From Nitratireductor indicus C115 (GTDB lineage: Bacteria > Pseudomonadota > Alphaproteobacteria > Rhizobiales > Rhizobiaceae), in NCBI RefSeq assembly GCF_000300515.1, contig NZ_AMSI01000014.1:1-64000 (forward strand): a stretch of DNA of 64,000 bases. Direction: 5' to 3'. Shown here one piece after another: positions 23,526 through 33,071 of this stretch. The notes below the pieces were generated by a model. The model saw nothing but the letters and a program-made list of their open reading frames with translations. It made no database searches and had not been told where the DNA came from. Position numbers and translations under genes: made by a program. Numbering within the stretch: the stretch's first letter is position 1; each line of letters begins with the position of its first letter.

Positions 23526-24011
23526 ATGAGCGGCGCGGGCTCGGACACGTCACGGCTGATCGATGTCGAGCTCGACGAATCAGTCGGGCGCGCCACTCCC
23601 GACATCGAGCACGAGCGGGCCGTCGCCATTTTCGATCTGGTCGAGGAAAACTGCTTTCACCCTGTTGGAGACGACAAGGGCGGCCCTTACAAGCTCAGGC
23701 TTTCTCTGGTCGATTCCCGCCTGGTCTTCGCCATTTCCCGCGGGGATGGTGAGGCCGTCGTTACCCATATCCTGTCGCTCACGCCTTTCCGGCGCATCGT
23801 GAAGGATTACTTTCTTATCTGTGAGAGCTATTACGATGCCATCCGCAGTTCGACGCCAAGCCAGATCGAGGCCATCGACATGGGGCGACGCGGCCTGCAC
23901 AATGAGGGTTCACAGACACTGATGGACCGCCTGAACGGCAAGATCGATATCGATTTCGATACGGCACGGCGGCTTTTCACGCTGGTTTGCGTTCTTCATT
24001 GGCGGGGCTAG
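23526..24011 (+). CDS. UPF0262 family protein
   Basis: 161 residues. Typical UPF0262 features are [31 protein letters not shown], the [18 protein letters not shown] box and the C-terminal [12 protein letters not shown]. It is found only in alphaproteobacteria as far as I know, with no known reaction. It starts two bases after the DUF2948 stop. In relatives hisD normally lies between these two genes; here it does not. Confidence 0.9.
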   Translation: MSGAGSDTSRLIDVELDESVGRATPDIEHERAVAIFDLVEENCFHPVGDDKGGPYKLRLSLVDSRLVFAISRGDGEAVVTHILSLTPFRRIVKDYFLICESYYDAIRSSTPSQIEAIDMGRRGLHNEGSQTLMDRLNGKIDIDFDTARRLFTLVCVLHWRG

Positions 24012-24041
24012 GCATGAGCCCGCACGCCGTGGGGCACGGCC

Positions 24042-24521
24042 ATGAGTGACTTCTCCCCTTTTTCGGCTCCGGCCGCATCCCGTGCGCCGCAATCGGTCTT
24101 ATTCCTGTGCGGGATGAACTCGATCCGCTCACCCATGGCAGAGGTTCTTGCCCGACGCGCTTTGCCGCGGGGCGTATTCATCGCCTCGGCAGGTGTGCGG
24201 GCGGGAGAGCGCGATCCGTTCGTGGATGCAGTGCTCGCCGAAGAAGGCCTTTCGCTTGATGACCGCCAGCCGCAAAGCATCGACGAGCTTCCCGACACCA
24301 ATTTCGATCTCATCATAACGCTCTCGCCCGAGGCCCATCATCGCGCGCTCGACATGACCAGAACGGATGCCGCCGAGGTCGAATACTGGCCGATGCTCGA
24401 CCCGACGATCGTGTCGGGAACACGCGACCAGATCATGGCCGCATATCGCGACGTGAGGGAGCGCCTGGCCAGTTCCATCGCCTCGCGCTTTGGCTCCGAC
24501 AACAAAAGCGCAACAAAATAA
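24042..24521 (+). CDS. Low-molecular-weight tyrosine phosphatase-like protein
   Basis: 159 residues. The phosphate loop Cys23-GMNSI-Arg29 fits CX5R, and MLDPTIVSG holds the Asp-Pro dipeptide of the general acid. The gene lies between UPF0262 and infA, as in many Rhizobiales. The substrate is unknown; the fold is shared with arsenate reductase ArsC, so arsenate activity cannot be excluded. Confidence 0.85.
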   Translation: MSDFSPFSAPAASRAPQSVLFLCGMNSIRSPMAEVLARRALPRGVFIASAGVRAGERDPFVDAVLAEEGLSLDDRQPQSIDELPDTNFDLIITLSPEAHHRALDMTRTDAAEVEYWPMLDPTIVSGTRDQIMAAYRDVRERLASSIASRFGSDNKSATK

Positions 24522-24622
24522 CACTTGCCAGCGCCAAGCTTGTTCACAAAACCCCAGGAATGGGATAGGTTCCGCGCCACATTCGGCTGAAGCCGACACA
24601 GTTCACACGACAAAGGTAACGG

Positions 24623-24841
24623 ATGCCCAAGGAAGAAGTCCTGGAATTTCCAGGCGTGGTTACGGAATTGCTGCCCAACGCGATGTTTCGCGTCAAGCTG
24701 GAAAACGAGCACGAGATCATCGCCCATACCGCTGGCCGCATGCGCAAGAATCGCATTCGCGTTCTGACCGGTGACAAGGTGACGGTTGAAATGACGCCCT
24801 ACGATCTCACCAAGGGCCGCATCACCTACCGCTTCAAATAA
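24623..24841 (+). CDS. infA: Translation initiation factor IF-1
   Basis: 72 residues, starting [13 protein letters not shown] and ending KGRITYRFK; the complete S1/OB fold of bacterial IF-1. It binds the ribosomal A site in the 30S initiation complex. It lies 101 bases after the phosphatase. Confidence 0.98.
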   Translation: MPKEEVLEFPGVVTELLPNAMFRVKLENEHEIIAHTAGRMRKNRIRVLTGDKVTVEMTPYDLTKGRITYRFK

Positions 24842-24868
24842 GTTTTATCGAGCGGCCGGCGGAGAGCC

Positions 24869-25501
24869 ATGAGCGCATTGCAGAAACTCGTGCTTGCTTC
24901 CGGTTCGCCGCGCCGCGTCGAACTCCTCCAGCAGGCAGGGCTCCAACCGGATCGTCTGGTTCCAGCGAACATCGATGAAACGCCCGTCAAGAGCGAACAT
25001 CCCCGTTCGCTCGCCAAACGACTTGCGCAGGGCAAGGCGGAGAAGGCGCTTGAGCGGCTCAAGAAGGAAGGAAGGGCCGAAGGCAATTTCATCCTTGCCG
25101 CCGACACGGTCGTGGCCGTCGGGCGCCGCATCCTGCCAAAGGCGGAAATGGTCGACGAGGCATCGAACTGCCTGCAACTGCTTTCGGGTCGTTCGCACAG
25201 GGTCTACACCGGCATCTGCCTCATCACACCTTCCGGCAAGGTGCGCCAGCGCCTGGTGGAAACACGCGTGCGCTTCAAGCGCATTTCCCGGGAAGAGCTG
25301 GAAGCCTATCTCGCCTCCGGCGAATGGCGCGGCAAGGCCGGCGGCTATGCCATTCAGGGCTTTGCCGGAACCTTCGTGGTCAAGCTTGCCGGTTCATATA
25401 CGAATGTCGTGGGCCTGCCTCTCTACGAAACGGTGAACCTTCTGGTGGCCGAGGGCTACAAGGTGCATTTTAACTGGCTTGCGGGTATTGGAGCGCAGTA
25501 G
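24869..25501 (+). CDS. maf: Maf-type nucleoside triphosphate pyrophosphatase
   Basis: 210 residues. [18 protein letters not shown] is the Maf signature, with ADTVVAVG further on and a [10 protein letters not shown] segment. Maf enzymes hydrolyse non-canonical or modified NTPs (dTTP/UTP or m7GTP types). It starts 27 bases after infA and is followed by yacG after two bases, a conserved pair. Confidence 0.95.
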   Translation: MSALQKLVLASGSPRRVELLQQAGLQPDRLVPANIDETPVKSEHPRSLAKRLAQGKAEKALERLKKEGRAEGNFILAADTVVAVGRRILPKAEMVDEASNCLQLLSGRSHRVYTGICLITPSGKVRQRLVETRVRFKRISREELEAYLASGEWRGKAGGYAIQGFAGTFVVKLAGSYTNVVGLPLYETVNLLVAEGYKVHFNWLAGIGAQ

Positions 25502-25503
25502 AA

Positions 25504-25695
25504 ATGGCCGACATCCGCGATGAGAAAGTGACGCCCCTGAGGCCCAAGCGCCCCTGCCCCGAATGCGGAAAGCCTTCGCAGCGCGCCTATTATCCTTTCT
25601 GCTCGAGCCGCTGCAAGGACGTGGATCTGAACCGCTGGCTTTCAGGCCATTACGTCCTGCCCGGACGCCCCGCCGACGAAGACGACGACGAATAG
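25504..25695 (+). CDS. yacG: DNA gyrase inhibitor YacG
   Basis: 63 residues with a four-cysteine zinc site CPECGK ... FCSSRCK and the DLNRWLSG motif. It binds GyrB and inhibits gyrase in other bacteria. The acidic tail is EDDDE. The 355 bases after it, up to the DUF1127 gene, hold a GCGGGC/GCCCGC hairpin at 25712-25732 and the terminator at 25871-25902; no gene is seen. Confidence 0.95.
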   Translation: MADIRDEKVTPLRPKRPCPECGKPSQRAYYPFCSSRCKDVDLNRWLSGHYVLPGRPADEDDDE

Positions 25696-25870
25696 AATAT
25701 TTTGCGGTTGGGCGGGCTCAACTGAGGCCCGCATAAGTGCTGAAAAATGAGCGAGTTGCGGCCTCCAGGGAATCCAGGAGATTCGGAAGGGCGCATGGCA
25801 CACCGGACCCAAGCCTCCGACGGCGGCAGGTCATTCCTCCGATTTAAGAACACCTTGGAAAGCACTGCAT

Positions 25871-25902
25871 AAAAAAAGCCCGGTCCGTTTCGGGGACCGG
25901 GC
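25871..25902 (-). terminator. Terminator of the DUF1127 gene
   Basis: GCCCGGTCC at 25878-25886 pairs perfectly with GGACCGGGC at 25894-25902. Reading leftward it is followed by seven T (A run 25871-25877). It ends the leftward transcript starting near 26343. Confidence 0.92.
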
Positions 25903-26049
25903 AGGAGATGCAGGCTTGCCGGAGGGATACCGGCGGTGCGGGAGTTATGCCTGCAAGGGGAAATGGAGGGGCTTCATGAAACCTTCCCGAAGCATCGCTT
26001 CGCAAGAGCTTTCCTTCCGCCGGCATTTTTCGGCCGACGGAAAGGCGCG

Positions 26050-26343
26050 TTAAAGGTTACGGTTGTTCAAGACCATGGAGCGCGCGCGCTCATGAGCGAT
26101 GGACTGGAGTTCACGCGTCGCACGGACCTTCGACGAGCGCAGGACGACGGTGTCGACGTCGCAGCGGGTCAAACCAATGTCGGCCAGATGGCTTTCAGAC
26201 ATTTCCGAAAGCTGGCGCAGCGCGGTGCGCGTTTTCCAAAAATGCATCCAGGCGGACACGACATTGCGAGCCACCAGGCGCACATTGCCGGTCGGCCGCG
26301 TGGAAGCGGGCAAAGCAAGGGCATCCGATTGCGCTCGGGACAT
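26050..26343 (-). CDS. DUF1127 small protein
   Basis: 97 residues from the ATG at 26343 with AGGAGA upstream; the frame is open to 26418. The DUF1127 core is WMHFWKTRTALRQLSEMSESHLADIGLTRCDV. Such short proteins in Rhizobiales are linked to stress, phosphate and RNA turnover, and some are activated by the LysR regulator VtlR/LsrB. Divergent from a LysR gene, which fits that regulation. Confidence 0.88.
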   Translation of the reverse strand: MSRAQSDALALPASTRPTGNVRLVARNVVSAWMHFWKTRTALRQLSEMSESHLADIGLTRCDVDTVVLRSSKVRATRELQSIAHERARSMVLNNRNL

Positions 26344-26445
26344 CGTCTCTCTCCTGAATTTGGCGCTGACGGGAAACGGGATCGTCGCGCACTCCGAAAG
26401 AGCTGCCCGCCAATCCATTCACAAGAAAACGATATGCCGACCTTA

Positions 26446-26461
26446 TTGATTAGTCGAACAA
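26446..26461. promoter_or_regulatory. Possible LysR binding site between divergent genes
   Basis: TTGATT-AGTC-GAACAA at 26446-26461 is an imperfect palindrome in the 162-base gap shared by the DUF1127 and LysR genes. The arms match at four of six positions. LysR regulators often bind such sites near their own start; binding is inferred. Confidence 0.35.
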
Positions 26462-26505
26462 ATGTTTTTAATCTTTATCATCAACCAGGATGATGGATCT
26501 CTGCC

Positions 26506-27468
26506 ATGGCCGCTCCGCTTGATCTCGATCAGCTTTCCACCTTCATCGCCATTGCCGATACGGGCAGCTTCACCCGCGCTGCAGAGGAGGTGCACCGCAC
26601 CCAGTCGGCAGTCTCCATGCAGATGCGCCGGCTTGAGGAACGTGTGGGGAAAACCCTCTTCCTGAAGGACGGGCGCACCAACCGCCTTACGGAAGATGGC
26701 GAGAGGCTTCTCGGTTATGCCCGCCGCCTGTTGCGGCTCAACCGCGAAACACTCGCCGCATTCGACGATGCCAGCCTTGAAGGGCATATCCGCATCGGCA
26801 CGCCCGACGATTATGCGGATCGTTTTCTGCCGGAGATCATGGGGCGGTTCTCACGCTCCAATCCGCGCGTTGAGCTTTCAATTCTATGCGAACCGACGCT
26901 CAATCTGGTGGAGCACATCAGGCGCGGCAGTCTCGACCTTGCTCTTGTCACCTATGACGACGCCAAGGGCGGATCAGAAGCCGTGCGGCGCGAGCCTGTG
27001 CTCTGGGTGTGTTCGGCAAACCATCCGCTGCATGAGCGCGATGTGCTGCCCATGGCCTTCGGGCGGCCTAGCTGCCAGTGGCGGCGCGATGCCTGCATCG
27101 CACTTGAGCAGATGCAGCGCGAATATCGCGTGCTGTTCACCAGCTTTTCAGCGACCGTCATAACGTCGGCAGTCCTGGCAGGGCTTGCGATTTCCGTCTT
27201 GCCGGAATGCGCCTTGCGACCCGGCATGCGCGTACTTGGCGAGGCAGACGGCTTTGCTCCGCTTCCCGATTGCCGCATCGGGCTCATGCGAGGGCATAGT
27301 GGCCAGACAGAAATCATCGATGCTCTGGCGCGGCATATCAGCGAAAGCCTGGACAATTTATCCGTCCCCGCTTTCATCGAGGAGACAGGCAATATCGATT
27401 TCAATTCCGGTTTCCACAACATCAAAGGCCGCCGGCTGAAGCCCGGCCATGTGATGGCCGGCTGGTGA
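26506..27468 (+). CDS. LysR-family regulator, VtlR/LsrB-like
   Basis: 320 residues. The helix-turn-helix ([24 protein letters not shown]) is typical of LysR proteins; the rest is the effector-binding domain ([19 protein letters not shown]). The N-terminus [17 protein letters not shown] resembles, from memory, Brucella VtlR and Sinorhizobium LsrB. Those activate small DUF1127 genes and the AbcR2 sRNA; a DUF1127 gene is divergent here, supporting the idea, though the usual neighbour trxB is not seen. Its last 30 residues are extended. Confidence 0.85.
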   Translation: MAAPLDLDQLSTFIAIADTGSFTRAAEEVHRTQSAVSMQMRRLEERVGKTLFLKDGRTNRLTEDGERLLGYARRLLRLNRETLAAFDDASLEGHIRIGTPDDYADRFLPEIMGRFSRSNPRVELSILCEPTLNLVEHIRRGSLDLALVTYDDAKGGSEAVRREPVLWVCSANHPLHERDVLPMAFGRPSCQWRRDACIALEQMQREYRVLFTSFSATVITSAVLAGLAISVLPECALRPGMRVLGEADGFAPLPDCRIGLMRGHSGQTEIIDALARHISESLDNLSVPAFIEETGNIDFNSGFHNIKGRRLKPGHVMAGW

Positions 27469-27514
27469 GGGGTGCGGGCTTGACCCGCCCCCCTTCCGCC
27501 GTCTCAATCAGACC

Positions 27515-29086
27515 ATGACCGACCAGCCGCAAACCGATTCGTCCTCCAACGTGGCGGAATTCTCCGTCAGCGAGATTTCCGGCGCGCTCAAGCGCATGGT
27601 GGAAGATGCGTTCGGGCATGTGCGTGTGCGCGGCGAAGTTTCGGGATATCGGGGGCCGCATTCCTCGGGTCATGCCTATTTCGCCCTGAAAGACGATCGC
27701 GCACGCATGGAAGCCGTGATCTGGCGCGGGGTCTTCTCGAAGCTCAAATTCCTGCCGCAGGAAGGGCTCGAGATCATCGCCACCGGCAAGCTCACGACCT
27801 ATCCCGGCTCGTCGAAATACCAGATCGTCATCGAAAGCATCGAACCGGCAGGCGCCGGAGCCCTTATGGCGCTTCTTGAAGAGCGAAAGCGGAAGCTTGC
27901 CGCCGAGGGTCTTTTCGACGATGCCCGCAAGCGCGCGCTCCCTTACATGCCGCGCGTGATCGGCGTCGTCACCTCCCCGACCGGTGCTGTTATCCGCGAT
28001 ATCATCCATCGCATTTCAGACCGTTTCCCGGTGCATGTCATCGTGTGGCCCGTGCGCGTGCAGGGAGAAACGACGGGCGATGAAGTTTCGGCTGCCGTGC
28101 GCGGCTTCAACACAATCAGCGAAAGTACGGGCTTGCCGCGCCCCGATGTGCTGATCGTTGCGCGTGGCGGTGGCAGCCTGGAAGATTTGTGGGGCTTCAA
28201 CGACGAGGCTGTGGTTCGCGCCGTGGCCGCATCGGAAATCCCGGTCATTTCCGCAGTCGGCCACGAAACCGACTGGACGCTGATCGACCTTGTGGCCGAC
28301 CGGCGCGCGCCCACGCCAACGGGCGCTGCCGAAATGGCCGTGCCGGTGAAGGCCGATCTCGAAGCTGCCGTTGCGCGGCTGTCGGCGCGGCTCAAGGGTG
28401 CGATCTCACGCGAGGGCGAGCGCAAACGGCAAGCGTTGCGCTCGCTTGCCAGAGCTCTTCCATCCGCCGATCAGCTTCTGGCGCTGCCGCGCCGGCGCTT
28501 CGACGAGGCGGCCAGCCGCCTCGGTCGCGCACTGACGGCGGCAACACAACGCAAACGGCTGACCTTCAACGCGTTGCGGCTTTCGCCGGCAACCCTCGAA
28601 CGACGGCTTGCGGAAACGGGACGACGCGCAGCGCTTTCCGGCGAAAGGCTTCCAGGCGTTTTCCTTGCCATGGTGCGCGGACAGCGTAACCGCTTCGACC
28701 GCGACGCCGCCCGCATCACGCCGGCAGCGCTCAACCAGCGCATTGCGCATGGCCGCGAGCGGCTGAAGGTCATCGAGCACCGCTCAGACATGCTGATTGC
28801 AACGCGGCTCGAACGCGCGGGACAAAAGCGCACGCAAGCCGAACGCCTTCTGGAAACGCTGTCCTATCGCGCTGTGCTCGACCGTGGTTTCGCATTGGTG
28901 CGCGGTCCCGACAGCGAGCCGCTCAAACGGGCCAGCGATATCCAGCCCGGCCTTGAGCTTCAGATCGAGTTTGCCGATGGAAGCACGCGCGCCATCGCAG
29001 CCGGAGACGGGCATAAGAGCCCCCCTCCGCCGCGCACACCAAAGAGCGCGCCCCCAAAGAAGCAGGATCAGGGCTCTCTTTTCTGA
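27515..29086 (+). CDS. xseA: Exodeoxyribonuclease VII large subunit
   Basis: 523 residues. The OB-fold N-terminus ([23 protein letters not shown]) is followed by the catalytic XseA segment ([18 protein letters not shown] and the [16 protein letters not shown] box). It then has a long coiled coil and a short Pro/Lys-rich tail. With XseB (not in this window) it degrades single-stranded DNA. It is an independent gene downstream of the LysR gene. Confidence 0.96.
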   Translation: MTDQPQTDSSSNVAEFSVSEISGALKRMVEDAFGHVRVRGEVSGYRGPHSSGHAYFALKDDRARMEAVIWRGVFSKLKFLPQEGLEIIATGKLTTYPGSSKYQIVIESIEPAGAGALMALLEERKRKLAAEGLFDDARKRALPYMPRVIGVVTSPTGAVIRDIIHRISDRFPVHVIVWPVRVQGETTGDEVSAAVRGFNTISESTGLPRPDVLIVARGGGSLEDLWGFNDEAVVRAVAASEIPVISAVGHETDWTLIDLVADRRAPTPTGAAEMAVPVKADLEAAVARLSARLKGAISREGERKRQALRSLARALPSADQLLALPRRRFDEAASRLGRALTAATQRKRLTFNALRLSPATLERRLAETGRRAALSGERLPGVFLAMVRGQRNRFDRDAARITPAALNQRIAHGRERLKVIEHRSDMLIATRLERAGQKRTQAERLLETLSYRAVLDRGFALVRGPDSEPLKRASDIQPGLELQIEFADGSTRAIAAGDGHKSPPPPRTPKSAPPKKQDQGSLF

Positions 29087-29180
29087 AGGCAGCTTGTCGC
29101 AGCTTCGGTTCTTCACAGGCAGCTTTACCGGTTGGAAACCCCGGCGTTTTTAGGTTGCGTTTCAACACGAGGAAGTTGCA

Positions 29181-30272
29181 ATGACGACAGCGGCCCTGTT
29201 CGCAGGCTTTTTACAGAATCTCGGCATCGCGGCCCTGGTGGCGATTGTCTATGATATGGCGCTGCGGAATGCATCGGACCGGCGTATCCGGCGCTTCGTG
29301 ACCGCCTTCGTGTTGGCTGCCGGCGCGGTCGGCTCCATGATGATGCCATTCGAACTCGCGCCTGGGCTGATTTTCGACCTGCGCCACTCCTTCCTTATCC
29401 TTGCCATGAGTTACGGCGGCTGGCCGGCCGCAATACTCTCCGCCGCATGCGCAATCGCCTTTCGCATCTGGGTCGGCGGGGCCGGCATGTGGGCTGGCGT
29501 TTTGGGAATAGCGATCAGCGCGAGTGCAGGCGTCGCCTTTGCCCTTTACTTCCGACAGGCGCGATTACGCATGCTGACTTTCGCGCTCCTGGGGCTAGGC
29601 GCCAGCCTTCCCATGGCATCGCTTTTTGTGTTGCCCTGGGAGACCGCGCTGATGATTTTGGAAACAGTCAGCGTGCCGATGACCCTTGCCAATATCGCCG
29701 GCACGGTTCTGGTGGGAGAAATCCTTGAGCGTCGACGCATCCAATACTATCGCGAAAACGTGCTGAGCCAGGAAGCTTCCACCGACGCACTGACGCAGCT
29801 CGCAAACCGACGCGTATTCGATATGCGCGGCCCGGATCTTCTGATGAATTCCGCCCGCAAGGGCGAACCGTGCACGGTCATGGTCGTCGATATAGATCAC
29901 TTCAAGCAGATCAACGACACATATGGGCACGACACCGGCGACAAGGTGCTGCGGCACCTCTCGCAGATCGTGCGTTCCAACGTGCGCAAGAGCGACCTCG
30001 TAGCGCGATACGGTGGCGAGGAAATCGCCCTGGTGCTGCCCGGCCACGACAGCCGCGGTGGCAGTGGACTGGCGGAGCGCCTGCGGCGCGCCGTCGAGAA
30101 CGCGCCGTTTCCGCTCGACAATCGGAACACAATCCCGCTGAGCGTGAGCATCGGCCTCTATGCGAATGAGGGTTGGCCGGAATCCTTCTGGGCGGCTTTC
30201 AAGCGTGCAGACACCGCTCTTTATCGCGCCAAGTCATCAGGCAGGAATCGTGTCGAGGTGGCCCTCGCCTGA
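29181..30272 (+). CDS. Membrane-bound diguanylate cyclase
   Basis: 363 residues. The N-terminal 190 residues hold five or six membrane helices of a 5TM sensor type. A coiled linker (ILERRRIQYYRENVLSQEAS) leads to a GGDEF domain with DALTQLANRR, VVDIDHFKQINDTYGHD and the active GGEEI. RKSD sits five residues before it, a good product-inhibition I-site (RxxD). It should make cyclic di-GMP and be feedback-inhibited. The signal is unknown. Confidence 0.95.
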   Translation: MTTAALFAGFLQNLGIAALVAIVYDMALRNASDRRIRRFVTAFVLAAGAVGSMMMPFELAPGLIFDLRHSFLILAMSYGGWPAAILSAACAIAFRIWVGGAGMWAGVLGIAISASAGVAFALYFRQARLRMLTFALLGLGASLPMASLFVLPWETALMILETVSVPMTLANIAGTVLVGEILERRRIQYYRENVLSQEASTDALTQLANRRVFDMRGPDLLMNSARKGEPCTVMVVDIDHFKQINDTYGHDTGDKVLRHLSQIVRSNVRKSDLVARYGGEEIALVLPGHDSRGGSGLAERLRRAVENAPFPLDNRNTIPLSVSIGLYANEGWPESFWAAFKRADTALYRAKSSGRNRVEVALA

Positions 30273-30283
30273 TCAAAGCCTTT

Positions 30284-31618
30284 CTAGAAGTCTTTGGTCA
30301 GACGCAGCTCGACCTCATGGCGGGTGTAGTCCTCAAAGGCAGCGTTGGAGGAAACGCGCTCGAAGCGATATTGCAGCTGCGGCGCAAAACCGGCGATGTG
30401 CAGGTCACGCTTGGTGGCTATGATGTCGCCGGTGAAGCGTATGTCGCTCTGGCCTTCGTCAAGACCGGGATAAAGCCCGTGATAATCGCGCCATGACAAT
30501 GCAGCTTGTGCAAAAACGTTGATGCCCAAAGGCAGCGGGCGCGCATATCCAACAAGCAGGCCTGCCTCGTCATAGGAAAAACGGCCTTCCCGTAGCCGGG
30601 CTAGCTCGCCGCGCACGCCGAAGCGGATGAAGTGGCCGGTAGCGAACATACGGTCTAGATTGAAGCCTAAATTGGCCACATAGCCATCGCGGGCATCCGA
30701 AACGAGATCGTCCTGGATGCGGGCCTGACCGCCCAGATACCAGAACCAACGAGGTGCTGCGGCAAAGCGGCCGGACAACTCGCCGCGGATACCCGTCTGA
30801 ACGGTGGTGACGGCATCGGGCGTCACCACGATGCTTCCCGTCAGAGCGACCATCGCCCTTGTACTGCCGATGCGTTGCTCGACGCCGAGCGCGCCATCAA
30901 CCTGCAATGAGGAGGCAGAAGGCAGTTTCGGATAGAAGCGTCCTGTCGCGCTCGTCACGGAAATCAATCGGCGCGTGGGGCTGAGCGGCTTCTGGTAAAT
31001 CATCTCGCCACCGAGCAGAAGGCCGATACCGGACTTGCGTCGCGCGTCCGGATTGATCCGCAGGTCGATGGGACCGAAGGCCACGGTCTCGTTGTCCGTA
31101 CCCCGGTTGATGTTGGTTGAGGGGAGAAGCGACAGATAACCGCGGAACCGCAGTGGCCGGCCTGCATCGACCAGATCGGCAAGCCGGGTGATCGCTCCGC
31201 CCAATCGATCATCGATGCCCGAGGCTCGCAGAAGCTCGGCCTGGGCGCGCACGCCATCGGCATCGTTGAGCGCGGCAAGCGAGCGGGCGAGCTCTATGCG
31301 CGCCACATCGTTCTGTGGGTCGACAGCCAATATTTCCCGGAAGATGGCCGCAGCCTGAGCGTGCCTGCCGGAACGCGCAGCAATCAAACCTTCAACGAAC
31401 GCAACGCGCATGGAGTGACTGCGGCTGCCCGCATTCCACCGGGCAATGAAGCCGCGCGCCTCCTCGAAGCGACCTGCATCGACGAGACTGCGCACCGTGG
31501 CGACTGCCTGCGCACTGGAAACGATAGCCGTGCTGCCTCCTTCGGCCGCCGGCGCCGAGACAGCGGGGCCGGTGATCGCTCCGAGGCACATGAGAGCGGC
31601 CAAGAACAGACTGCGCAA
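30284..31618 (-). CDS. Slam-like outer-membrane lipoprotein translocon
   Basis: 444 residues if started at the TTG at 31618 (AAGGG eight bases upstream, signal peptide LRSLFLAALMCLGAITG); the frame is open to 31717. After a TPR-like segment (residues about 30-150, AARSGRHAQAAAIFREIL) the last 270 residues alternate as a beta barrel and end in LTKDF, a typical barrel end. This is the Slam (DUF560) layout: it moves surface lipoproteins across the outer membrane. Immediately upstream lies a TbpB-like lipoprotein, the likely cargo. A hairpin separates the two. Confidence 0.85.
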   Translation of the reverse strand: MRSLFLAALMCLGAITGPAVSAPAAEGGSTAIVSSAQAVATVRSLVDAGRFEEARGFIARWNAGSRSHSMRVAFVEGLIAARSGRHAQAAAIFREILAVDPQNDVARIELARSLAALNDADGVRAQAELLRASGIDDRLGGAITRLADLVDAGRPLRFRGYLSLLPSTNINRGTDNETVAFGPIDLRINPDARRKSGIGLLLGGEMIYQKPLSPTRRLISVTSATGRFYPKLPSASSLQVDGALGVEQRIGSTRAMVALTGSIVVTPDAVTTVQTGIRGELSGRFAAAPRWFWYLGGQARIQDDLVSDARDGYVANLGFNLDRMFATGHFIRFGVRGELARLREGRFSYDEAGLLVGYARPLPLGINVFAQAALSWRDYHGLYPGLDEGQSDIRFTGDIIATKRDLHIAGFAPQLQYRFERVSSNAAFEDYTRHEVELRLTKDF

Positions 31619-31641
31619 ACTCGAAACCCTTACGCTGAACA

Positions 31642-31666
31642 GCCCCGTCCCTTCGCGGGACGGGGC
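31642..31666 (-). promoter_or_regulatory. Intercistronic hairpin between lipoprotein and Slam
   Basis: GCCCCGTCCC at 31642-31651 pairs perfectly with GGGACGGGGC at 31657-31666. It lies just after the lipoprotein stop and just before the Slam start. Without a T run it is more likely a partial block or stabiliser that gives more lipoprotein than Slam. Inferred. Confidence 0.5.
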
Positions 31667-31695
31667 GCACGCTTTTTCATGCATGGAGCCCGAGA

Positions 31696-32784
31696 TCATT
31701 CGCTTGCGGCGAACCATCCCTTCACCATGCCGGGGGTATTGCCGTTGATGGTTCCGTTGCCCTGGAACACACCACCGACATGCTCGGCGTTGTCGCCGAA
31801 GAAGGCACCCGAATAATCGGAACTGCCCGGCGAAAGGTTGGAGATTGTGGCACCGTTGGATTCGTCGAACATCCGCACCGTGCCGCCGGAGAAATGGCTG
31901 CCGTTGATCGATGCGCCGGCGAGTTCGACACCCACCTGCGACGGTCCCTTGGTGCCGTGCTGGCGCTGGGTGTTGTCGATGAGCACATCGACCTTGCCGG
32001 TGTCGAAGTTCGCGTTCACCGTGGCATCGCCGGTGAAGGTGGCCCCCTCCTGGGAGAAGCCGGGACCAGTCTTGTACTGGAACTCGGCGCCGCCCTCGCT
32101 GCGAGTGCGCTGATAGACCGCTGTCTGCTTGCCTGCGAGTGCCGAGGCAGGAGCAATCTTGCCGCCATACATGGTGGTGATGGTTTCGGTACCGCTGAAA
32201 TATCCGTATCCGAGATGCTGCTCGACCACGAAGAAATCGTCGTCATTGTCGCCATCGAAATCGAGCGAGGTGACGCGCATTTGGTCAAGCGCCGTCGCCG
32301 GATCGCTCGTTTGCGAAGTCACGAAATCGCCACGCAACGTGCCGTTGGCGCGCGGCAGCACCGTGCCGTTTTCAGCCACTACCGTGCCCGCGCTCGAGGT
32401 GGAAGTGGCGTCAACCTTGTCGACCAGCTTGCCACCATCGAGTTCGAGGGAACCCGTTATAGTCTGTGCGCCCGTGCTCGCCGTATCGTCGGATACGTAG
32501 ACCTCGCTGCCTTCATAGATGTCAGGGCCGACGCCCGTGGAGGTCTGCAGCTTCTTGTTATAGGTCGACTTCAGACCGAAAAGCTGGATGCCGCTGCCGG
32601 CCCCACCCCCACCCGAGCCACCGCTCGAACCGCCGCCCGATCCGCCACCGGATCCACCGCTGCCGCCGGAACCACCGCCCCCAAGGGAACCGCCCGAACC
32701 GCCAGAGCCGGTGGTGGCGGATGAACAGGCTGCAAGGCTTGCCGATACGAGCAGCAAAGCCAGTGTTGAACTGATTTTCTTCAT
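31696..32784 (-). CDS. TbpB-like surface lipoprotein (predicted Slam cargo)
   Basis: 362 residues. The signal peptide ends at the lipobox LAAC. A Gly/Ser-rich linker of about 45 residues follows, then two beta-rich parts. The last part (GVELAGASINGSHFSGG, PGSSDYSGAFFGDNAEHVGGVF, ending GWFAASE) resembles the transferrin-binding/factor H-binding beta-barrel lobe (TbpB_B_D). The start MKKISS at 32784 is preferred over the longer frame to 32868. It is probably displayed on the cell surface by the adjacent Slam; ligand unknown. Confidence 0.85.
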   Translation of the reverse strand: MKKISSTLALLLVSASLAACSSATTGSGGSGGSLGGGGSGGSGGSGGGSGGGSSGGSGGGGAGSGIQLFGLKSTYNKKLQTSTGVGPDIYEGSEVYVSDDTASTGAQTITGSLELDGGKLVDKVDATSTSSAGTVVAENGTVLPRANGTLRGDFVTSQTSDPATALDQMRVTSLDFDGDNDDDFFVVEQHLGYGYFSGTETITTMYGGKIAPASALAGKQTAVYQRTRSEGGAEFQYKTGPGFSQEGATFTGDATVNANFDTGKVDVLIDNTQRQHGTKGPSQVGVELAGASINGSHFSGGTVRMFDESNGATISNLSPGSSDYSGAFFGDNAEHVGGVFQGNGTINGNTPGMVKGWFAASE

Positions 32785-33071
32785 TTTCGATCCCAGATCG
32801 GTCTTGTGTTGTGCCGTGCAGGATCGACCTGTGACACTCACACCCGAGGCCCCCCTCAACTCCCGCAACTCTTACGGACGGGACGATAATCGAGAGCGAA
32901 AGGATCAGTTATCCCCGGAACAGAGTAGCCCGCTCACGGGGAAATCAGTTTGTAGGTAAAATGATCGCCGCCCCGTGAGTGAGCCCAAATTTCCCGAAGC
33001 AATGCCCGTCCGAACGGAAGTGGCAATCGCGTTTCTCCGGCCATCTCGATCAATCGCCGAAACGAGCCGCC

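Noticed and set aside
25650-25865. Leftward 71-codon frame after yacG
   Set aside because: Overlaps yacG antisense, Ser-rich and no ribosome site.
31780-32724. Long rightward frame over the lipoprotein gene
   Set aside because: Antisense shadow of the lipoprotein; repetitive Arg/Ala/Thr composition and no ribosome site.
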